A DNA stretch of 64,000 bases from JAQBDA01 sp963709875 (GCA_963709875.1 CAVPYB010000004.1:1-64000); one strand, 5' to 3'; positions 8,020-21,248 are shown, counted from the first letter of the stretch. Numbers and translations: made by a program. Notes: generated by a model from the letters alone, not told the origin.

Positions 8020-9569
8020 TTCAAACTCTCCATATCTCCAAATAACACATAGTTCAACACCATGCTGTTCGTAATCCATTCGATGGGCGCAAGGTCATCT
8101 GTGTAAACGGTGTTTGATGAGGGCGTCGGCTGCTGGTGCTGGACAAACATTTCAAGGGCTTCCACCAACAAAGGGTGAGCATCGGACTGGGTGTACAGGT
8201 AGATCAGGTTGTTGTAGAAATTATCAATGCTGGTCGGCTGGACCGTTGCGTAGATGATCGAATTGAATGACCCGGGCACATCCATCACATAGATCGATGG
8301 GAATACCTGCCGCATCGTGCCAACCAGACCATCGATCAACCGGCGGTCATCTGGTGAGCGGCCGACATTGATCGCCACCACCCCGTCCTCCGTCAGATGA
8401 TCACGAACCAGCTCGAAGAACTCGACGGTTGTCAGGTGCCAGGGGATGTACGGAGGCCGGTATGCATCCACGCCGACCACATTGTATTTCCGGTCGCTGC
8501 GGTCCAGCCCCACGCGCCCATCCAATGCCATCGCCCTCAAGGTGGGCTGGTCCATCTCAAAATATTCTCTTCCTACATTGATGATTTCGGGGTCGATCTC
8601 GTACCCATCGACCTGCAGTGCACCATACACCTCAACCGCCTGGCGAGCCGTGGTACCGGCAGCCAGACCGATGATCGCCATACTTTCGACGTTCTCAGGA
8701 TCGAAATCGGGCTCGTTGAAGTAGGGGGCCGCGAGGAACTGCTTCCAAGGACCATCGTAATCGATCACCGTTGGGTGCCACATAGAATGGATTCCCTGCC
8801 CCTCGTTTAGGCGGAGCATCCTATAGCCATCGATCTCAAGCACCTGGATATAGTTATAGGCCGACTCGGTTTCATAGATCTGCCCGCTGGTAGATTTTAT
8901 AGAACCGCCGGAAAACATCAGCGTGAGAACCAATATTACGAGCGGCATCCACGCCCAGTAGAGGGCATATCTCAACCCTTGGGTAAGCCATAAGCCTACC
9001 AGCGCCACCCCCATCAACAGCAGACTGAAGCTCAAGAAAGTCTTCGTGGTGCCCATCAATGGGATGAACAACAAGACAGGCAGAAATGTACCTACAAACG
9101 AACCCAGCGTTGAGATAGCGTAGATCTGACCGGACACCTTCCCAGCATGCTCCGGATCGGAGATTGACAGGCGAATTGCGAATGGGGATACCATGCCCAA
9201 AAGCGTCACCGGGATAGAGAACAGGATCAGCACCGCCGCAAACGAACCGAACAATATGCCAACCTGAAGCTGGTCGAAAGCGTCAGCTGCCAGGCGCAAG
9301 ACCGGGCGTGAGAACAGCGGCACCAATCCAGCCATGAATGCCCCCCAGGCCAGGATCAGGTACATTGTCTTATAGTGAGGGGAACGGTCCGCCCACCAAC
9401 CCCCTATGAAATATCCCAGGGTCAAATAGATCAGGATAAGACCGATGATGCTCGCCCAGACCAGGTTGCTGGTACCAAACACACTTCCTAAAAGCCGCGA
9501 GGCGGTTAGCTCGATCGCCAGAGTCACCAGACCCCCGAAGAAGACCGTCAGATACAGGTAGGTTTTCAT
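8016..9569 (-). CDS. Membrane-fused spermidine-synthase-like protein
   Basis: A 517-residue protein with two parts. Residues 1 to about 215 are hydrophobic with seven or eight membrane spans (for example LASRLLGSVFGTSNLVWAS and LLGMVSPFAIRL). Residues from about 230 form a spermidine-synthase/methyltransferase-like domain with a nucleotide-binding IGLAAGTTARQAVEVYG and an acidic DGYEIDPEI, followed by YNVVGVDAYRPPYIPWHLTT. Such fused proteins are common in environmental bacteria. Their activity, whether polyamine aminopropyl transfer or methyl transfer, is not proven. It is transcribed away from alaS and ends in a 3-base overlap with the DUF1461 gene. Confidence 0.85.
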   Translation of the reverse strand: MKTYLYLTVFFGGLVTLAIELTASRLLGSVFGTSNLVWASIIGLILIYLTLGYFIGGWWADRSPHYKTMYLILAWGAFMAGLVPLFSRPVLRLAADAFDQLQVGILFGSFAAVLILFSIPVTLLGMVSPFAIRLSISDPEHAGKVSGQIYAISTLGSFVGTFLPVLLFIPLMGTTKTFLSFSLLLMGVALVGLWLTQGLRYALYWAWMPLVILVLTLMFSGGSIKSTSGQIYETESAYNYIQVLEIDGYRMLRLNEGQGIHSMWHPTVIDYDGPWKQFLAAPYFNEPDFDPENVESMAIIGLAAGTTARQAVEVYGALQVDGYEIDPEIINVGREYFEMDQPTLRAMALDGRVGLDRSDRKYNVVGVDAYRPPYIPWHLTTVEFFELVRDHLTEDGVVAINVGRSPDDRRLIDGLVGTMRQVFPSIYVMDVPGSFNSIIYATVQPTSIDNFYNNLIYLYTQSDAHPLLVEALEMFVQHQQPTPSSNTVYTDDLAPIEWITNSMVLNYVLFGDMESLK

Positions 9570-9690
9570 CGAATTCTTCTCTGGCGAGTTTTCATAGACC
9601 CGGCCCTGCAGTCGCTTCCATTATGGTGATCATGAGCGATGGGATTATATCAAAGTAGGGAAAGGTCGGTAGGCGTAGCTGATGTTACAA

Positions 9691-9719
9691 TTGCCCAATC
9701 AGCTTACATCACGTATAAT
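9691..9719 (+). promoter_or_regulatory. Promoter of alaS
   Basis: TTGCCC at 9691-9696 and a perfect TATAAT at 9714-9719 with a 17-base spacer. The transcript would have a leader of about 45 bases before ATG 9771. Confidence 0.8.
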
Positions 9720-9770
9720 TGCCCGGTTGCAAGCATCACTTGCAGTAGATCAATGTCATCAGGAGCACGT

Positions 9771-12506
<2,736 letters not shown>

Positions 12507-12567
12507 CTCATCTGATCAGAGTAAGCCTGATTCCGGGTGGAAGACAGTCGGCGCTTCCACAATCGGT

Positions 12568-14604
12568 ATGAAGAATATCCAGTTCAGCAGCAGGTCAATC
12601 CCCTTTGCTCTCCTTTTCTTCTGCGTAGTCAGCTTCGGGGTACTGATTCCGTGGCTGGGCTTTTATTGGGATGATTGGCCCGCCATCTGGTATCTGAATG
12701 TATTTGGCCCCTCCGGCTTCGGTGACGTTTTCGCAGTCGATCGCCCATTATTGGGTTGGCTGTTCTCGATCACCACACCATTTCTGGGCACCTCAGCAGC
12801 AGCCTGGCAGGTATTTGGGATCATCACTCGCTGGCTGAGCGTCATTGCATTCTGGTGGTTCTTGAGGGCACTATGGCCTGGTCACCCCAGCCAGACCGCC
12901 TGGGCAGCTTTGCTGTTTGCCATCTACCCCGGCTTTAAACAACAATTTATCTCGGTCACGTACAGCCATGCCTGGATTCTAGAGGCTACCTTTCTGTTAT
13001 CCCTTGGCTGCATGGCATGGGCATTTCGCAAGCGAGAGCTGTTTTGGCCCCTTATGATCGCATCATGGGTCTTATCTGCCTACACCCTGTTAAGCGTGGA
13101 ATATTTTTTCGGGCTAGAACTGCTGCGACCTATTATTTTATGGATATTGATAGAAGGAAGTGCAACAGACATACCTCGGCGGATAAAACGCACCTTCTCT
13201 TTCTGGATACCCTATTTGGTAATATCGGCAGGATTCCTGGTCTGGCGGCTGGCGTATTACCCGACTGAGCGCGGCGATGTGCAGTTTTTCGACAAGTTGG
13301 CAGCCAACCCCTCTGCCACACTGCTCGATATAGCTGAGACTATGTTCTTAGATGTGATCAATGCCGGAGTGGTAGCATGGCTCCAGATCATGGATTTTGC
13401 CAGGATGATGGGTTTCGGCACGGGACCAACATTGCTTTACCTGGCAGGGATCGTGTTTGCTACAACCGCAGCAATTTTCTACCTTGTCCGCCTGCACCCA
13501 GAAGAAAATTCCGCGCAGACCAGTCCTAAGCCTCGTCGCTGGGCTATTCAAGCCCTCTCCCTTGGCGCCCTGGCTCTGCTCCTGGCGGGGATTCCCTTTT
13601 GGGTGACGAACCTGCCGATTGGGCTGGAGTTCCCATGGGATCGATTTACGCTGGCAATGATGTTCGGTTCGAGCTTGTTGATCACCGGTTTGGTAGACCT
13701 CCTGGCGCGTACTCGGCTGCAGAAAGCCATTATACTTGGCATCCTGATCGGATTGGCGTGCGGGCTGCACCTGCAGTACAGCAACCTTTTCCGTAGAGAA
13801 TGGAACCAGCAGGTCGATTTCTTCCGGCAGCTCACCTGGAGGGCACCCGCCATCGAAGAGAATACCGTGCTTCTGACCGCTGAGCTGCCGTTTGTATATT
13901 TCAGCGACAACTCGCTGACCGCGCCATTGAACTGGATCTATGCGCCGCAGTTTAATTCGAGAGAAATGCCGTATCTTCTGTATGCCGCAGAAGCTCGCCA
14001 CGAACAATCCCTGGAAGGCTTCGATCCGGGAATAACTATACACCAGCCGTACCGGGCTACCGAGTTCAATGGGTCGACCTCACAGGCAATCGTCTTATAC
14101 TTTACACCGCCCGGCTGCTTGAAAGTGGTTGACCCTGCCACTGATAAGAAGACACCCCAGAAACCAAAATTCATCTCTGACATGATGCCGCTCTCCAGGC
14201 CGGACCTGATCATCGCAGACACCGAACAGCCCGCCGGTCTGCCCGCGTCGATTTTTGGTGCTTCATCCGAGGATGTTTGGTGCTATTATTTCGAGCGTGC
14301 AGAACTGGCGCGTCAAACAGGTGACTGGCAGCGGGTTGCCGATCTGGGCGACCAGGCTTTCCAGATCGATCACAGCTTGTATGAGGTCAATGCGCCTGAA
14401 TTCGTTACCTACATCGAAGGGTATGCATATACCGGTCGCTGGCAGGATGCCGCCCGGCTGACCCAGGAGGCTTTGCAGCTGAGTGAGAGGATGGATCGAA
14501 TGCTGTGCGATGCATGGGAGCGCATATCTCAGGACCCATCCATCGACGCGGATAAGCAATCCGATCTGGATAATGTGAAGGAGCTGCTGCCATGTCTTCG
14601 ATGA
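12568..14604 (+). CDS. GT-C-like multi-spanning membrane protein, glycan cluster
   Basis: A 678-residue integral membrane protein. The first span is followed by the acidic motif GFYWDDWPA, a DD-type motif in the first outer loop that is typical of GT-C lipid-sugar-dependent transferases. About ten more hydrophobic segments run to residue 420. The C-terminal 200 residues are soluble and end in a helical tract resembling one or two TPR units (ERAELARQTGDWQRVADLG, then YAYTGRWQDAARLTQEALQL). A mannosyltransferase-like role in cell-surface glycan building is inferred from the DD motif and the neighbouring glycosyltransferase; donor and acceptor cannot be named. It overlaps the next gene by 13 bases, which indicates coupling. 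Confidence 0.7.
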   Translation: MKNIQFSSRSIPFALLFFCVVSFGVLIPWLGFYWDDWPAIWYLNVFGPSGFGDVFAVDRPLLGWLFSITTPFLGTSAAAWQVFGIITRWLSVIAFWWFLRALWPGHPSQTAWAALLFAIYPGFKQQFISVTYSHAWILEATFLLSLGCMAWAFRKRELFWPLMIASWVLSAYTLLSVEYFFGLELLRPIILWILIEGSATDIPRRIKRTFSFWIPYLVISAGFLVWRLAYYPTERGDVQFFDKLAANPSATLLDIAETMFLDVINAGVVAWLQIMDFARMMGFGTGPTLLYLAGIVFATTAAIFYLVRLHPEENSAQTSPKPRRWAIQALSLGALALLLAGIPFWVTNLPIGLEFPWDRFTLAMMFGSSLLITGLVDLLARTRLQKAIILGILIGLACGLHLQYSNLFRREWNQQVDFFRQLTWRAPAIEENTVLLTAELPFVYFSDNSLTAPLNWIYAPQFNSREMPYLLYAAEARHEQSLEGFDPGITIHQPYRATEFNGSTSQAIVLYFTPPGCLKVVDPATDKKTPQKPKFISDMMPLSRPDLIIADTEQPAGLPASIFGASSEDVWCYYFERAELARQTGDWQRVADLGDQAFQIDHSLYEVNAPEFVTYIEGYAYTGRWQDAARLTQEALQLSERMDRMLCDAWERISQDPSIDADKQSDLDNVKELLPCLR

Positions 14605-15569
14605 CTGCGGGAAGTGCGACTTTGGATAGAACGTCTTGTTCGGTGGTCATTCCGGTTTATAACGGCGAAAACACCCTGGACGAGCTGGTGAACCGTTTAG
14701 CTTCGATACTTCCTGAGCTCTTCACCCGCTATGAAGTCATCCTGGTAAATGATGGCAGCCAGGATGATAGTCTGGGAATTTCGAGGACACTGGCTGCTCA
14801 ATATCCTTGGTTGAAGGTAATCAACCTTCTGCGAAATTTTGGGCAGCATAACGCATTGCTGTGCGGAATACGCGCCGCACAATACCCGATCATTGTGACG
14901 ATGGATGACGACCTTCAACACCCTCCGGAGGAGATCCATAAGTTGATCTCCGAAATTACAAAAGGCAGCGAAGTTGTTTACGGCTATCCGCAGCGCGAGA
15001 CACATGGCTTATGGCGCAACCTGGGCTCTCAGGTGACTAAGCTGGCATTGCAGAACACCATGGGCGCCGAGACCGCACATCACGTAGGACCATTCCGGGC
15101 TTTCCACACCCGGATCAGGGAAGCGTTCTCGAACTACCAGAATTCCTATGTAAATATTGACGTCCTGCTCACCTGGGGATCAGCTCGCTTTACCGCCATC
15201 CCAGTTGAGCATGCCCGAAGGCAAGCTGGGCAATCCAACTACACCTTCATGAAACTCATCACCCATGCTTTGAATATGGTCACCGGCTTCAGCATAATCC
15301 CTTTGCAGGTAGCCAGCCTGATGGGGTTCAGCTTTGCCATATTTGGCATGCTGGTTTTGATTTATGTAGTCGGCAGATTTCTTATCCAGGGCGGCAGCGT
15401 TCCAGGCTTTCCATTTCTCGCCTCCACGATCGCAATTTTCTCCGGCGTACAGCTCTTCGCCCTGGGGATCATCGGCGAATATCTGGCACGCATGCACTTC
15501 CGGCTGCTGGATCGACCGCCCTATGTGGTGGGCAGCCTGGAGGCATCTGAAATGGGTGATCATGGATGA
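14592..15569 (+). CDS. Glycosyltransferase family 2, polyprenyl-phosphate type
   Basis: A 325-residue GT2 enzyme of the dolichyl/undecaprenyl-phosphate sugar transferase type (DPM1/ArnC-like). It has the N-terminal nucleotide-sugar fold with CSVVIPVYNGENTLDEL, EVILVNDGSQDDS, the metal-binding MDDDLQHPPEEI and the acceptor-region QAGQSNYTFMKL. Two C-terminal membrane spans follow (LMGFSFAIFGMLVLIYVVG and FSGVQLFALGIIGEYLARM), then RPPYVV. It would load a sugar onto a lipid phosphate at the inner membrane face and so feed the GT-C-like protein encoded just upstream. AAGGAG at 14578 supports ATG 14592. The stop overlaps the next start. Confidence 0.9.
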   Translation: MSSMTAGSATLDRTSCSVVIPVYNGENTLDELVNRLASILPELFTRYEVILVNDGSQDDSLGISRTLAAQYPWLKVINLLRNFGQHNALLCGIRAAQYPIIVTMDDDLQHPPEEIHKLISEITKGSEVVYGYPQRETHGLWRNLGSQVTKLALQNTMGAETAHHVGPFRAFHTRIREAFSNYQNSYVNIDVLLTWGSARFTAIPVEHARRQAGQSNYTFMKLITHALNMVTGFSIIPLQVASLMGFSFAIFGMLVLIYVVGRFLIQGGSVPGFPFLASTIAIFSGVQLFALGIIGEYLARMHFRLLDRPPYVVGSLEASEMGDHG

Positions 15570-16300
15570 GTAAGCCTTATCAATTCCTGAGCTGGGATTC
15601 GGAATTCTTCGGATTGAGGATCGCGAAAATCGATCCTCATCAGCTAGATCGTGCAATCATGGCAGAAGCCCAGACCTGGTGCGAGCAGCAGCGTATCGAT
15701 TGCCTGTACCTGCTGGCTGACAGCAAAGATCAGGAGACAATCCGGATCGCCGAAGACAACGAGTTTCGGCTTGTCGATCTCCGCATGTCTATGCGCTGCC
15801 AGATCGGCGCGAAGGCAGTATTCCGCCTGCCGGTCTCTGATATCACGATCCGACCTGTGCAAGCCCTGGACATCAGCAGCTTGCGGTCGATAGCTCGCAC
15901 CAGCTTCACCCTGACGCGCTTTTATACAGACGGTTGTTTCCCGCGCGAGAAATGTGATGAAATGTACGACGTCTGGATTACCAGAAGCTGCGAGGGATAC
16001 GCAGACCAGGTATTGGTGGCGGACCACAATGGCATTGCACAAGGTTTCATCTCCTTGCATCTCAAGCCTGGCGTGGGCGAGATCGGAATAATCGGTGTAA
16101 GCCACGAAACACGAGGTTTAGGGATTGGCAGGTCATTGGTCAGGTCTGCTCTCTCCTGGTATCATAGCCAGGGCATTCGGAAAGTAACAGTTGCCACCCA
16201 AGGAAAGAACTATCTTGCTCAGAATTTTTTCCAGCACAATGGTTTTGATGTATACGATATGCACATCTGGTATCACAAATGGTTTAGCGGCTGCAATTAG
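15566..16300 (+). CDS. GNAT acetyltransferase, WecD-like
   Basis: A 244-residue GNAT protein. The N-terminal third, with LSWDSEFFGLRIAKI and a later HFDLxxxx-free linker, resembles the extra domain of TDP-fucosamine acetyltransferase WecD. The C-terminal half holds the acetyl-CoA loop VSHETRGLGIGRSLVRSAL and the closing strand NGFDVYDMHIWYHKWF. REKCDEMYDVWITRSCEG matches the helix typical of WecD relatives. N-acetylation of an amino sugar is likely given the neighbours, but no aminotransferase of the WecE type lies in the window. It is translationally coupled to the upstream glycosyltransferase (ATGA overlap). Confidence 0.8.
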   Translation: MSKPYQFLSWDSEFFGLRIAKIDPHQLDRAIMAEAQTWCEQQRIDCLYLLADSKDQETIRIAEDNEFRLVDLRMSMRCQIGAKAVFRLPVSDITIRPVQALDISSLRSIARTSFTLTRFYTDGCFPREKCDEMYDVWITRSCEGYADQVLVADHNGIAQGFISLHLKPGVGEIGIIGVSHETRGLGIGRSLVRSALSWYHSQGIRKVTVATQGKNYLAQNFFQHNGFDVYDMHIWYHKWFSGCN

Positions 16301-16386
16301 ACTAAAATTGGGCGAGAAGTAATAAAAACAAATCCTGTTATCGGCAGTAGAATGAGATATTCACTGACAGAATAAGGAGTTTTAAG

Positions 16387-16611
16387 GTGACAATGATATT
16401 ACAAACATTAGCGATTATTGCTGCTGTCCTGGCTGATAACCCTCAAAAACCGCTTGAATACCTCGACCCGGGGTCGGGCAGTTTTATCTTTCAACTGATC
16501 ATTGCCTCTTTATTAGGTGCTGCCGTTGTGATCCGTGCGTATTGGAAGCGGATCGCTGGTATCTTCAAGAATACCAGCGAGGAAGATACTGAAGAAGAAG
16601 AGGAAGAATGA
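16387..16611 (+). CDS. Small membrane protein with YLDPGSGS motif
   Basis: A 74-residue protein: a short hydrophobic N-terminus, then EYLDPGSGSFIFQLIIASLL, a membrane helix ending in a basic YWKRI, and a strongly acidic tail of Glu and Asp. Small YLDPGSGS-type proteins appear next to surface-polysaccharide methyltransferases and sulfatases in many bacteria, but I know of no assigned function. AAGGAG at 16374-16379 suits the GTG start at 16387; the ATG at 16393 is the alternative. The last bases overlap the ATG at 16608 of the methyltransferase, so the two are coupled. Confidence 0.75.
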   Translation: MTMILQTLAIIAAVLADNPQKPLEYLDPGSGSFIFQLIIASLLGAAVVIRAYWKRIAGIFKNTSEEDTEEEEEE

Positions 16612-18004
16612 GTTCGAACCCTCCGAAAACAGATTCCCAGGTATACGGAGCTTCATTCCGAGATCCCAGCGGATTCGTATTCCATCATAACCAGAGTTCT
16701 ATACCGCCAAATAAACCAGCAGTATCGCGACGCCTATCTCAAACTTGAAGACTTCCGGGCTTTACGACTCCTTGGTGGAGAAGCAGCTCCTAATTCCGCA
16801 CGAGGAAACATCTGCCCCCGCGCCAGTTCCAGAACTGGCGTTCAAGGTCATCCAGCCTGAGCCGATCGCGTTCATCTCCTACCCATACGAATGGAGTTTC
16901 AACCAGCTGAAAGATGCGGCACTAACTACGCTGAGGATTCAAAAGATCGCATTGAAACATGGCATGTCCCTCAAGGACAGCAGCGCGTACAATATCCAGT
17001 TTCACAATGGTCGCCCGGTCCTGATCGACACGCTCTCATTTGAGGGCTACCAGGCAGGCAAGCCCTGGGCTGCTTATCGCCAGTTCTGCCAGCACTTTCT
17101 ATCTCCACTGAGCCTGATGGTTTACCGGGATATCCGCCTTATTGGGCTGCTGAAGAGCAATATTGACGGGCTGCCGTTGGATCTCACCAGCCGACTGCTT
17201 CCCCTGCGTACACGTCTCACCCCCTCACTCTTACTCCATATCCACCTGCACGCTTCCAGTCAGCAGCGATATGCTGGCAAAAAACCAGATGCACGCCGGA
17301 GTGTAAGCAAATCCGCCTTTCTAGGTCTAATCGAAAGTCTCCAGACTGCGGTTAAACGCCTAAAGTCCGCTGGCAGAGACGCCGGGTGGGCTGGATATTA
17401 CCAGGATGAGCACAGCTATACTAGCTCAGGTCTGGAGCATAAACAGCGGATTATTGGGGAATTTCTCGAGCTTATCAAGCCGAAGATCGTTTGGGACCTG
17501 GGTGCGAATACAGGGCTGTTCAGCCGTATCGCGTGCGCAGCCGGCGCTAACACGATTGCGTTCGATTTCGACCCCGAAGCGGTTGACCTGAATTACCAGG
17601 ATGTAAAAGCTGCTAAGGAAACCAGGCTGCTGCCCCTTGTTCAAGACTTAACCAATCCCAGCCCCGCTATCGGTTGGCAGGGCAAGGAGCGCTGCTCACT
17701 TTTCGAGCGTGCTAATGCCGACACAGTCCTGGCTCTTGCTCTAATACACCATATCGCAATCGCCAATAATGTGCCACTGGATCAAGTGGCGGCATTTTTT
17801 CAGCGCCTCGCCCACTGGCTGATCGTGGAGTTTATTCCAAAAGAAGATCCCCAGGTCCAACGGCTGATGGCGGCACGTGAGGATATATTCCCTGATTACA
17901 CGATCGATGGGTTTGAGAGCGCGTTCGGCCGATACTTCTCAATACACAGGGTGGAAACTATAGAGGAGTCATCTCGGAGAGTATACCTGATGGAGCAGCT
18001 GTAG
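16608..18004 (+). CDS. SAM-dependent methyltransferase, glycan-cluster type (frameshifted near the N-terminus)
   Basis: The intact C-terminal 419 residues are readable from 16745. They hold a conserved SYPYEWSFNQLKDAAL and DSSAYNIQFHNGRPVLID module, then a Rossmann methyltransferase domain with VWDLGANTGLFSRIA (motif I), IAFDFDPEAV and LALALIHHIAI. The N-terminus continues upstream in two other frames from ATG 16608 (FRDPSGFVFHHNQ, then YRQINQQYRDAYLKL), so two extra bases, near 16695 and 16744, break it. The order matches the usual protein of this family, and ATG 16608 overlaps the micropeptide stop. The substrate is unknown; capping or decorating a surface glycan is inferred. Confidence 0.78.
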
Positions 18005-18007
18005 GCG

Positions 18008-19558
18008 ATGACCGCTCCCAGAAAACGGGCAGCGATCTTGCACCCCTTTCTCTTTGCAGCTTATCCGGTCATTGCCCTTCTGGCAAACAATATCGAGGAG
18101 ATCAAGGTCGATATTGCTGTACGGGCACTGCTTATAAGCTGCTTGATTGGTTTATTAATTTATTCCTTATTCAAGTATCTGCTCAAGGACCGCCTGAAGG
18201 CTGGTATATCCGCCAGTGCCATAGTGGTGCTCTTCTTCTCGTACGGGCATTTATACAACTATCTATCAGCAGGCAATCCTTTTGCAATGACCCTGGGGAG
18301 GCATCGATTTCTTGCGCCGGCATTTGTTCTCGCAGGCATACTTGTCGTGGGATGGGTCATATGGAAGGGCAGCAATCTACAGCTGATCAACAGCAGCTTG
18401 AACTGGATAGCCCTGGGCGCACTGCTCTTCCCACTCTACCAGATCAGCTCATTTGAGATCAGGGCACGCGAAGCTCACGCCTCTCTCGTCCGGGAGGAAG
18501 AAAAGTTATCCGCGCTCAGCCCGCCTGCCGGGCAGGTGCCGCCGGATATTTACTACATTATCCTAGATGCCTATGCCCGTGACGATACGCTGCTTGCAGA
18601 CCACAATCTGGACAACTCTCGGTTTCTCGACCAGCTTGAGCAGAGAGGTTTTTTCACCGCACAGTGCAGTCAGAGTAACTATTCCCAAACCCAGCTATCT
18701 CTGGCCTCGTCTCTGAACATGAACTACCTGCAAGCGCTGGATGACCAATACACTCCTGGGAATACATCCCGGGTTGGAATTCAAGACCTGATAAACAACA
18801 ACCTTGTCCGCAAGGCGCTGGAAGATCTGGGCTACACGACCATCGCATTTGAGACCGGCTTCAAAGGGACGCAGTGGGAAGACGCAGATATCTACTATGC
18901 GCCAGGCCACAGTATATTAGACAGAATGCAAATCACCGGCAGGTTGAACGATTTCGAAGTATTGCTGCTGGAGACTTCCGCCGGACTGCTTATAACCGAT
19001 GCAAGCGGGGTATTACCCGAAATCATACAGGCGAACCTCGACAATCCCCGGTTAATCCATCGCCAGCGGATATTATTTACACTCGACACGCTTCATTCTC
19101 TACCTGCTCTGCCAGGACCGAAGTTTGTGTTTGCCCACCTGGTCATCCCCCACCCTCCATACGTATTCGGACCCAATGGTGAGTTCACCGATTATGATCT
19201 CGATGCAGATATTGGATACACGAACCAGATTGAGTACCTCAATGATGAAATCGTGGAATTGGTTGATGATTTGATCAGCACATCAGAGGTGCCTCCAATT
19301 ATTATTATCCAAGGCGACCACGGAGCTATACACTCGCCCCCTTCCAAAAGGCTGATGATTCTCAATACATATTATTTCCCTGGCTTTGAAAGTGATGAGC
19401 GTAGCCATAGCACTTCACCAGTCAATAGTTTCCGACTGGTCTTGAATCACTATTATGGGGGGGACTACGATCTGCTTGATGATAAAGCATATTTTTCTAT
19501 CTACCAGAAACCTTATGACCTCACACTTATTCCCGAGACCCGGGAAGGTTGTGAATGA
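18008..19558 (+). CDS. Sulfatase / alkaline-phosphatase-superfamily membrane protein
   Basis: A 516-residue protein with four or five N-terminal membrane spans (residues 10-150) and an extracytoplasmic domain of the sulfatase/LTA-synthase superfamily. PPDIYYIILDAYARDD carries the metal-binding Asp. Later come FVFAHLVIPHPPYVF and IIIIQGDHGAI with the C-terminal metal-binding Asp-His. The usual Cys/Ser nucleophile signature of true sulfatases is not obvious. A phosphoethanolamine- or phosphoglycerol-type transfer to surface glycans is plausible from the context only. It starts three bases after the methyltransferase stop, in the same operon. Confidence 0.78.
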   Translation: MTAPRKRAAILHPFLFAAYPVIALLANNIEEIKVDIAVRALLISCLIGLLIYSLFKYLLKDRLKAGISASAIVVLFFSYGHLYNYLSAGNPFAMTLGRHRFLAPAFVLAGILVVGWVIWKGSNLQLINSSLNWIALGALLFPLYQISSFEIRAREAHASLVREEEKLSALSPPAGQVPPDIYYIILDAYARDDTLLADHNLDNSRFLDQLEQRGFFTAQCSQSNYSQTQLSLASSLNMNYLQALDDQYTPGNTSRVGIQDLINNNLVRKALEDLGYTTIAFETGFKGTQWEDADIYYAPGHSILDRMQITGRLNDFEVLLLETSAGLLITDASGVLPEIIQANLDNPRLIHRQRILFTLDTLHSLPALPGPKFVFAHLVIPHPPYVFGPNGEFTDYDLDADIGYTNQIEYLNDEIVELVDDLISTSEVPPIIIIQGDHGAIHSPPSKRLMILNTYYFPGFESDERSHSTSPVNSFRLVLNHYYGGDYDLLDDKAYFSIYQKPYDLTLIPETREGCE

Positions 19559-19680
19559 GCAGAGTACTAGCATGGAACCATCGAAGCATCATTACAGGAA
19601 CCCAGCCCTGGCTCAGATGGTAGAATTGGCATAATGATCGGCATCGACAACCTGTTTTCCGGCGGTATGGATAACGTCCG

Positions 19681-21190
19681 ATGAAGACCCAGATCGTGAG
19701 GCTGGAGCCTCATGATGATTTTATATCTGCCCGGGATAAGATGGGCTGGAACCAGGCAGGCAGGATCTTACTCGTTTATCCGGAGGGTGGTCATATCCTC
19801 AGCCGCAGGCTCGATCTGGAGCTGCTCCAGCGCCGCAGCAATACCCTTGGCGCGCAGATATCCATCGTAACCGACAACCCGGAAGTAAAATACCAGGCGC
19901 GGCTGGTCGGCATCCCGGTCTACAGCTCGATACAAAAAGCTCAGAAAGCCAGCTGGGAAGATGAAGGCCGCTCCAAAAATCAAGAATTAACATTACCCAT
20001 AACCGGAAAACCCTCCCCCAATCTCGAGGAGATGCGAAAAACCGCTCACCCCGAGGCATCCAGGTTCTTATCAAATCCGGGCACACGTCTGGCATTCTTC
20101 TTACTAGGCGTACTTGCTTTGCTCTCCATTGCAGCCGTTCTGGTGCCTTCCGCAGAAATTCACCTCCTGCCCGAGGATAAAATTCAAGAGTTGACTATTA
20201 ACGTTCAGGCAAAACCAGGTATCGATGCGGTAAATTTTTCGGGTCTGATCCCTGCTCACCGGATCACTGTCATCGTTGAAGGGCGAGGCAGTTCGAATAC
20301 ATCCGGCATCTTACGTGTGCCCCTGGAGTATGCCCAGGGGAGAATTCAATTCACCAATCTTACAGATCAGGAGATACGGATACCCGCAGATACGGTCGTG
20401 CGCACTCCCACCGAACCAGCTGTAAGATTTCGCGACGACAAGAGATGCCCAGCTGCTCCCCGGAGTGGGCAAGACAGCAACCGTGCCAGTGGTGGCGCTC
20501 GAACCGGGGGAGGCTGGCAACATGGAACCAAACCGCCTGTCTGCCATCGAGAGTGACCTTGGCGCCAGTATGACGGCGACCAATCCGTATCAAACCCGGG
20601 GTGGAAAAGACAGCATACTGTCTAAGGCTACACCTTTCAACAAGAAGCAGCTATACGAGAAGATCGAAGCTGAACTGAGCCAGACTGCGCTCGAAGAGAT
20701 GAACCGCTCCGTTCCAGCCGGGGATATCGTTTTTTCCGAGACGATCACCATATCTCAGGTATTGGTAGAGGACTATGACCCGGAGGATAATCTTCCCAGC
20801 GAGCAGATCAGCCTGAATCTTAGAATCGAATTTGAAGCCCTGTCTGCATCCAGGCAAGACCTGGTGCAGCTCGCAGAGTACGCCCTGGACGCAAGCCTTC
20901 CGGAGATGTACGTCTCCCAGCCCAAAACGCTGCAAATTACCTCTCTTACTCAACCGAGGAGTGACGAACAGGGCAGCACGCGCTGGCAGATACGAGCACA
21001 GCGGTACATGCAGCCAAATTTACCTGCCAGCCAGGCGATTAACCAGGTCTTAGGGCTGCCCCTAGAGTCAGCATCTCAGACACTCACAAACGCGCTCCCA
21101 ATCCGGGGTGAGCCGGTCATCCTTGTCAGTCCCGCGTGGTGGCCGCGCCTGCCGGTGCTCCCGTTCAGATTTGAAGTCTCTACACAATAG
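19681..21190 (+). CDS. Baseplate-J-like membrane-anchored protein (one frameshift)
   Basis: Two reading frames together make about 500 residues. The first part has a cytoplasmic domain of about 130 residues, one membrane span (LAFFLLGVLALLSIAAVLVP) and an outer region. The reading then shifts near 20428 and continues with LLPGVGKTATVPVVALEPG and GNMEPNRLSAIE. This last tract, together with IRIPADTVVRT, resembles the baseplate J/gp47 fold, which such non-phage chromosomal proteins often match. The function is unknown. There are no other phage genes around, so it is not read as prophage. It precedes ruvX and mltG, the order I expect in Anaerolineae-like genomes. Confidence 0.65.
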
Positions 21191-21248
21191 ATGGTAGACA
21201 AATGTTTATTACTCAGGCTGCAAGTCCGGCAATGTGAGAGAATCATAT

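Noticed and set aside
19595..19680. A tRNA-like stretch (GGCTCAGATGGTAGAATTGGC) before the baseplate-J-like gene.
   Set aside because: No acceptor stem pairing and no T-arm GGTTC follows, so it is not a tRNA.
19681..21190. Prophage remnant, because of the baseplate-J-like domain.
   Set aside because: There are no other phage genes. The protein has a cytoplasmic domain and a membrane span, and it sits in a housekeeping context with ruvX and mltG.
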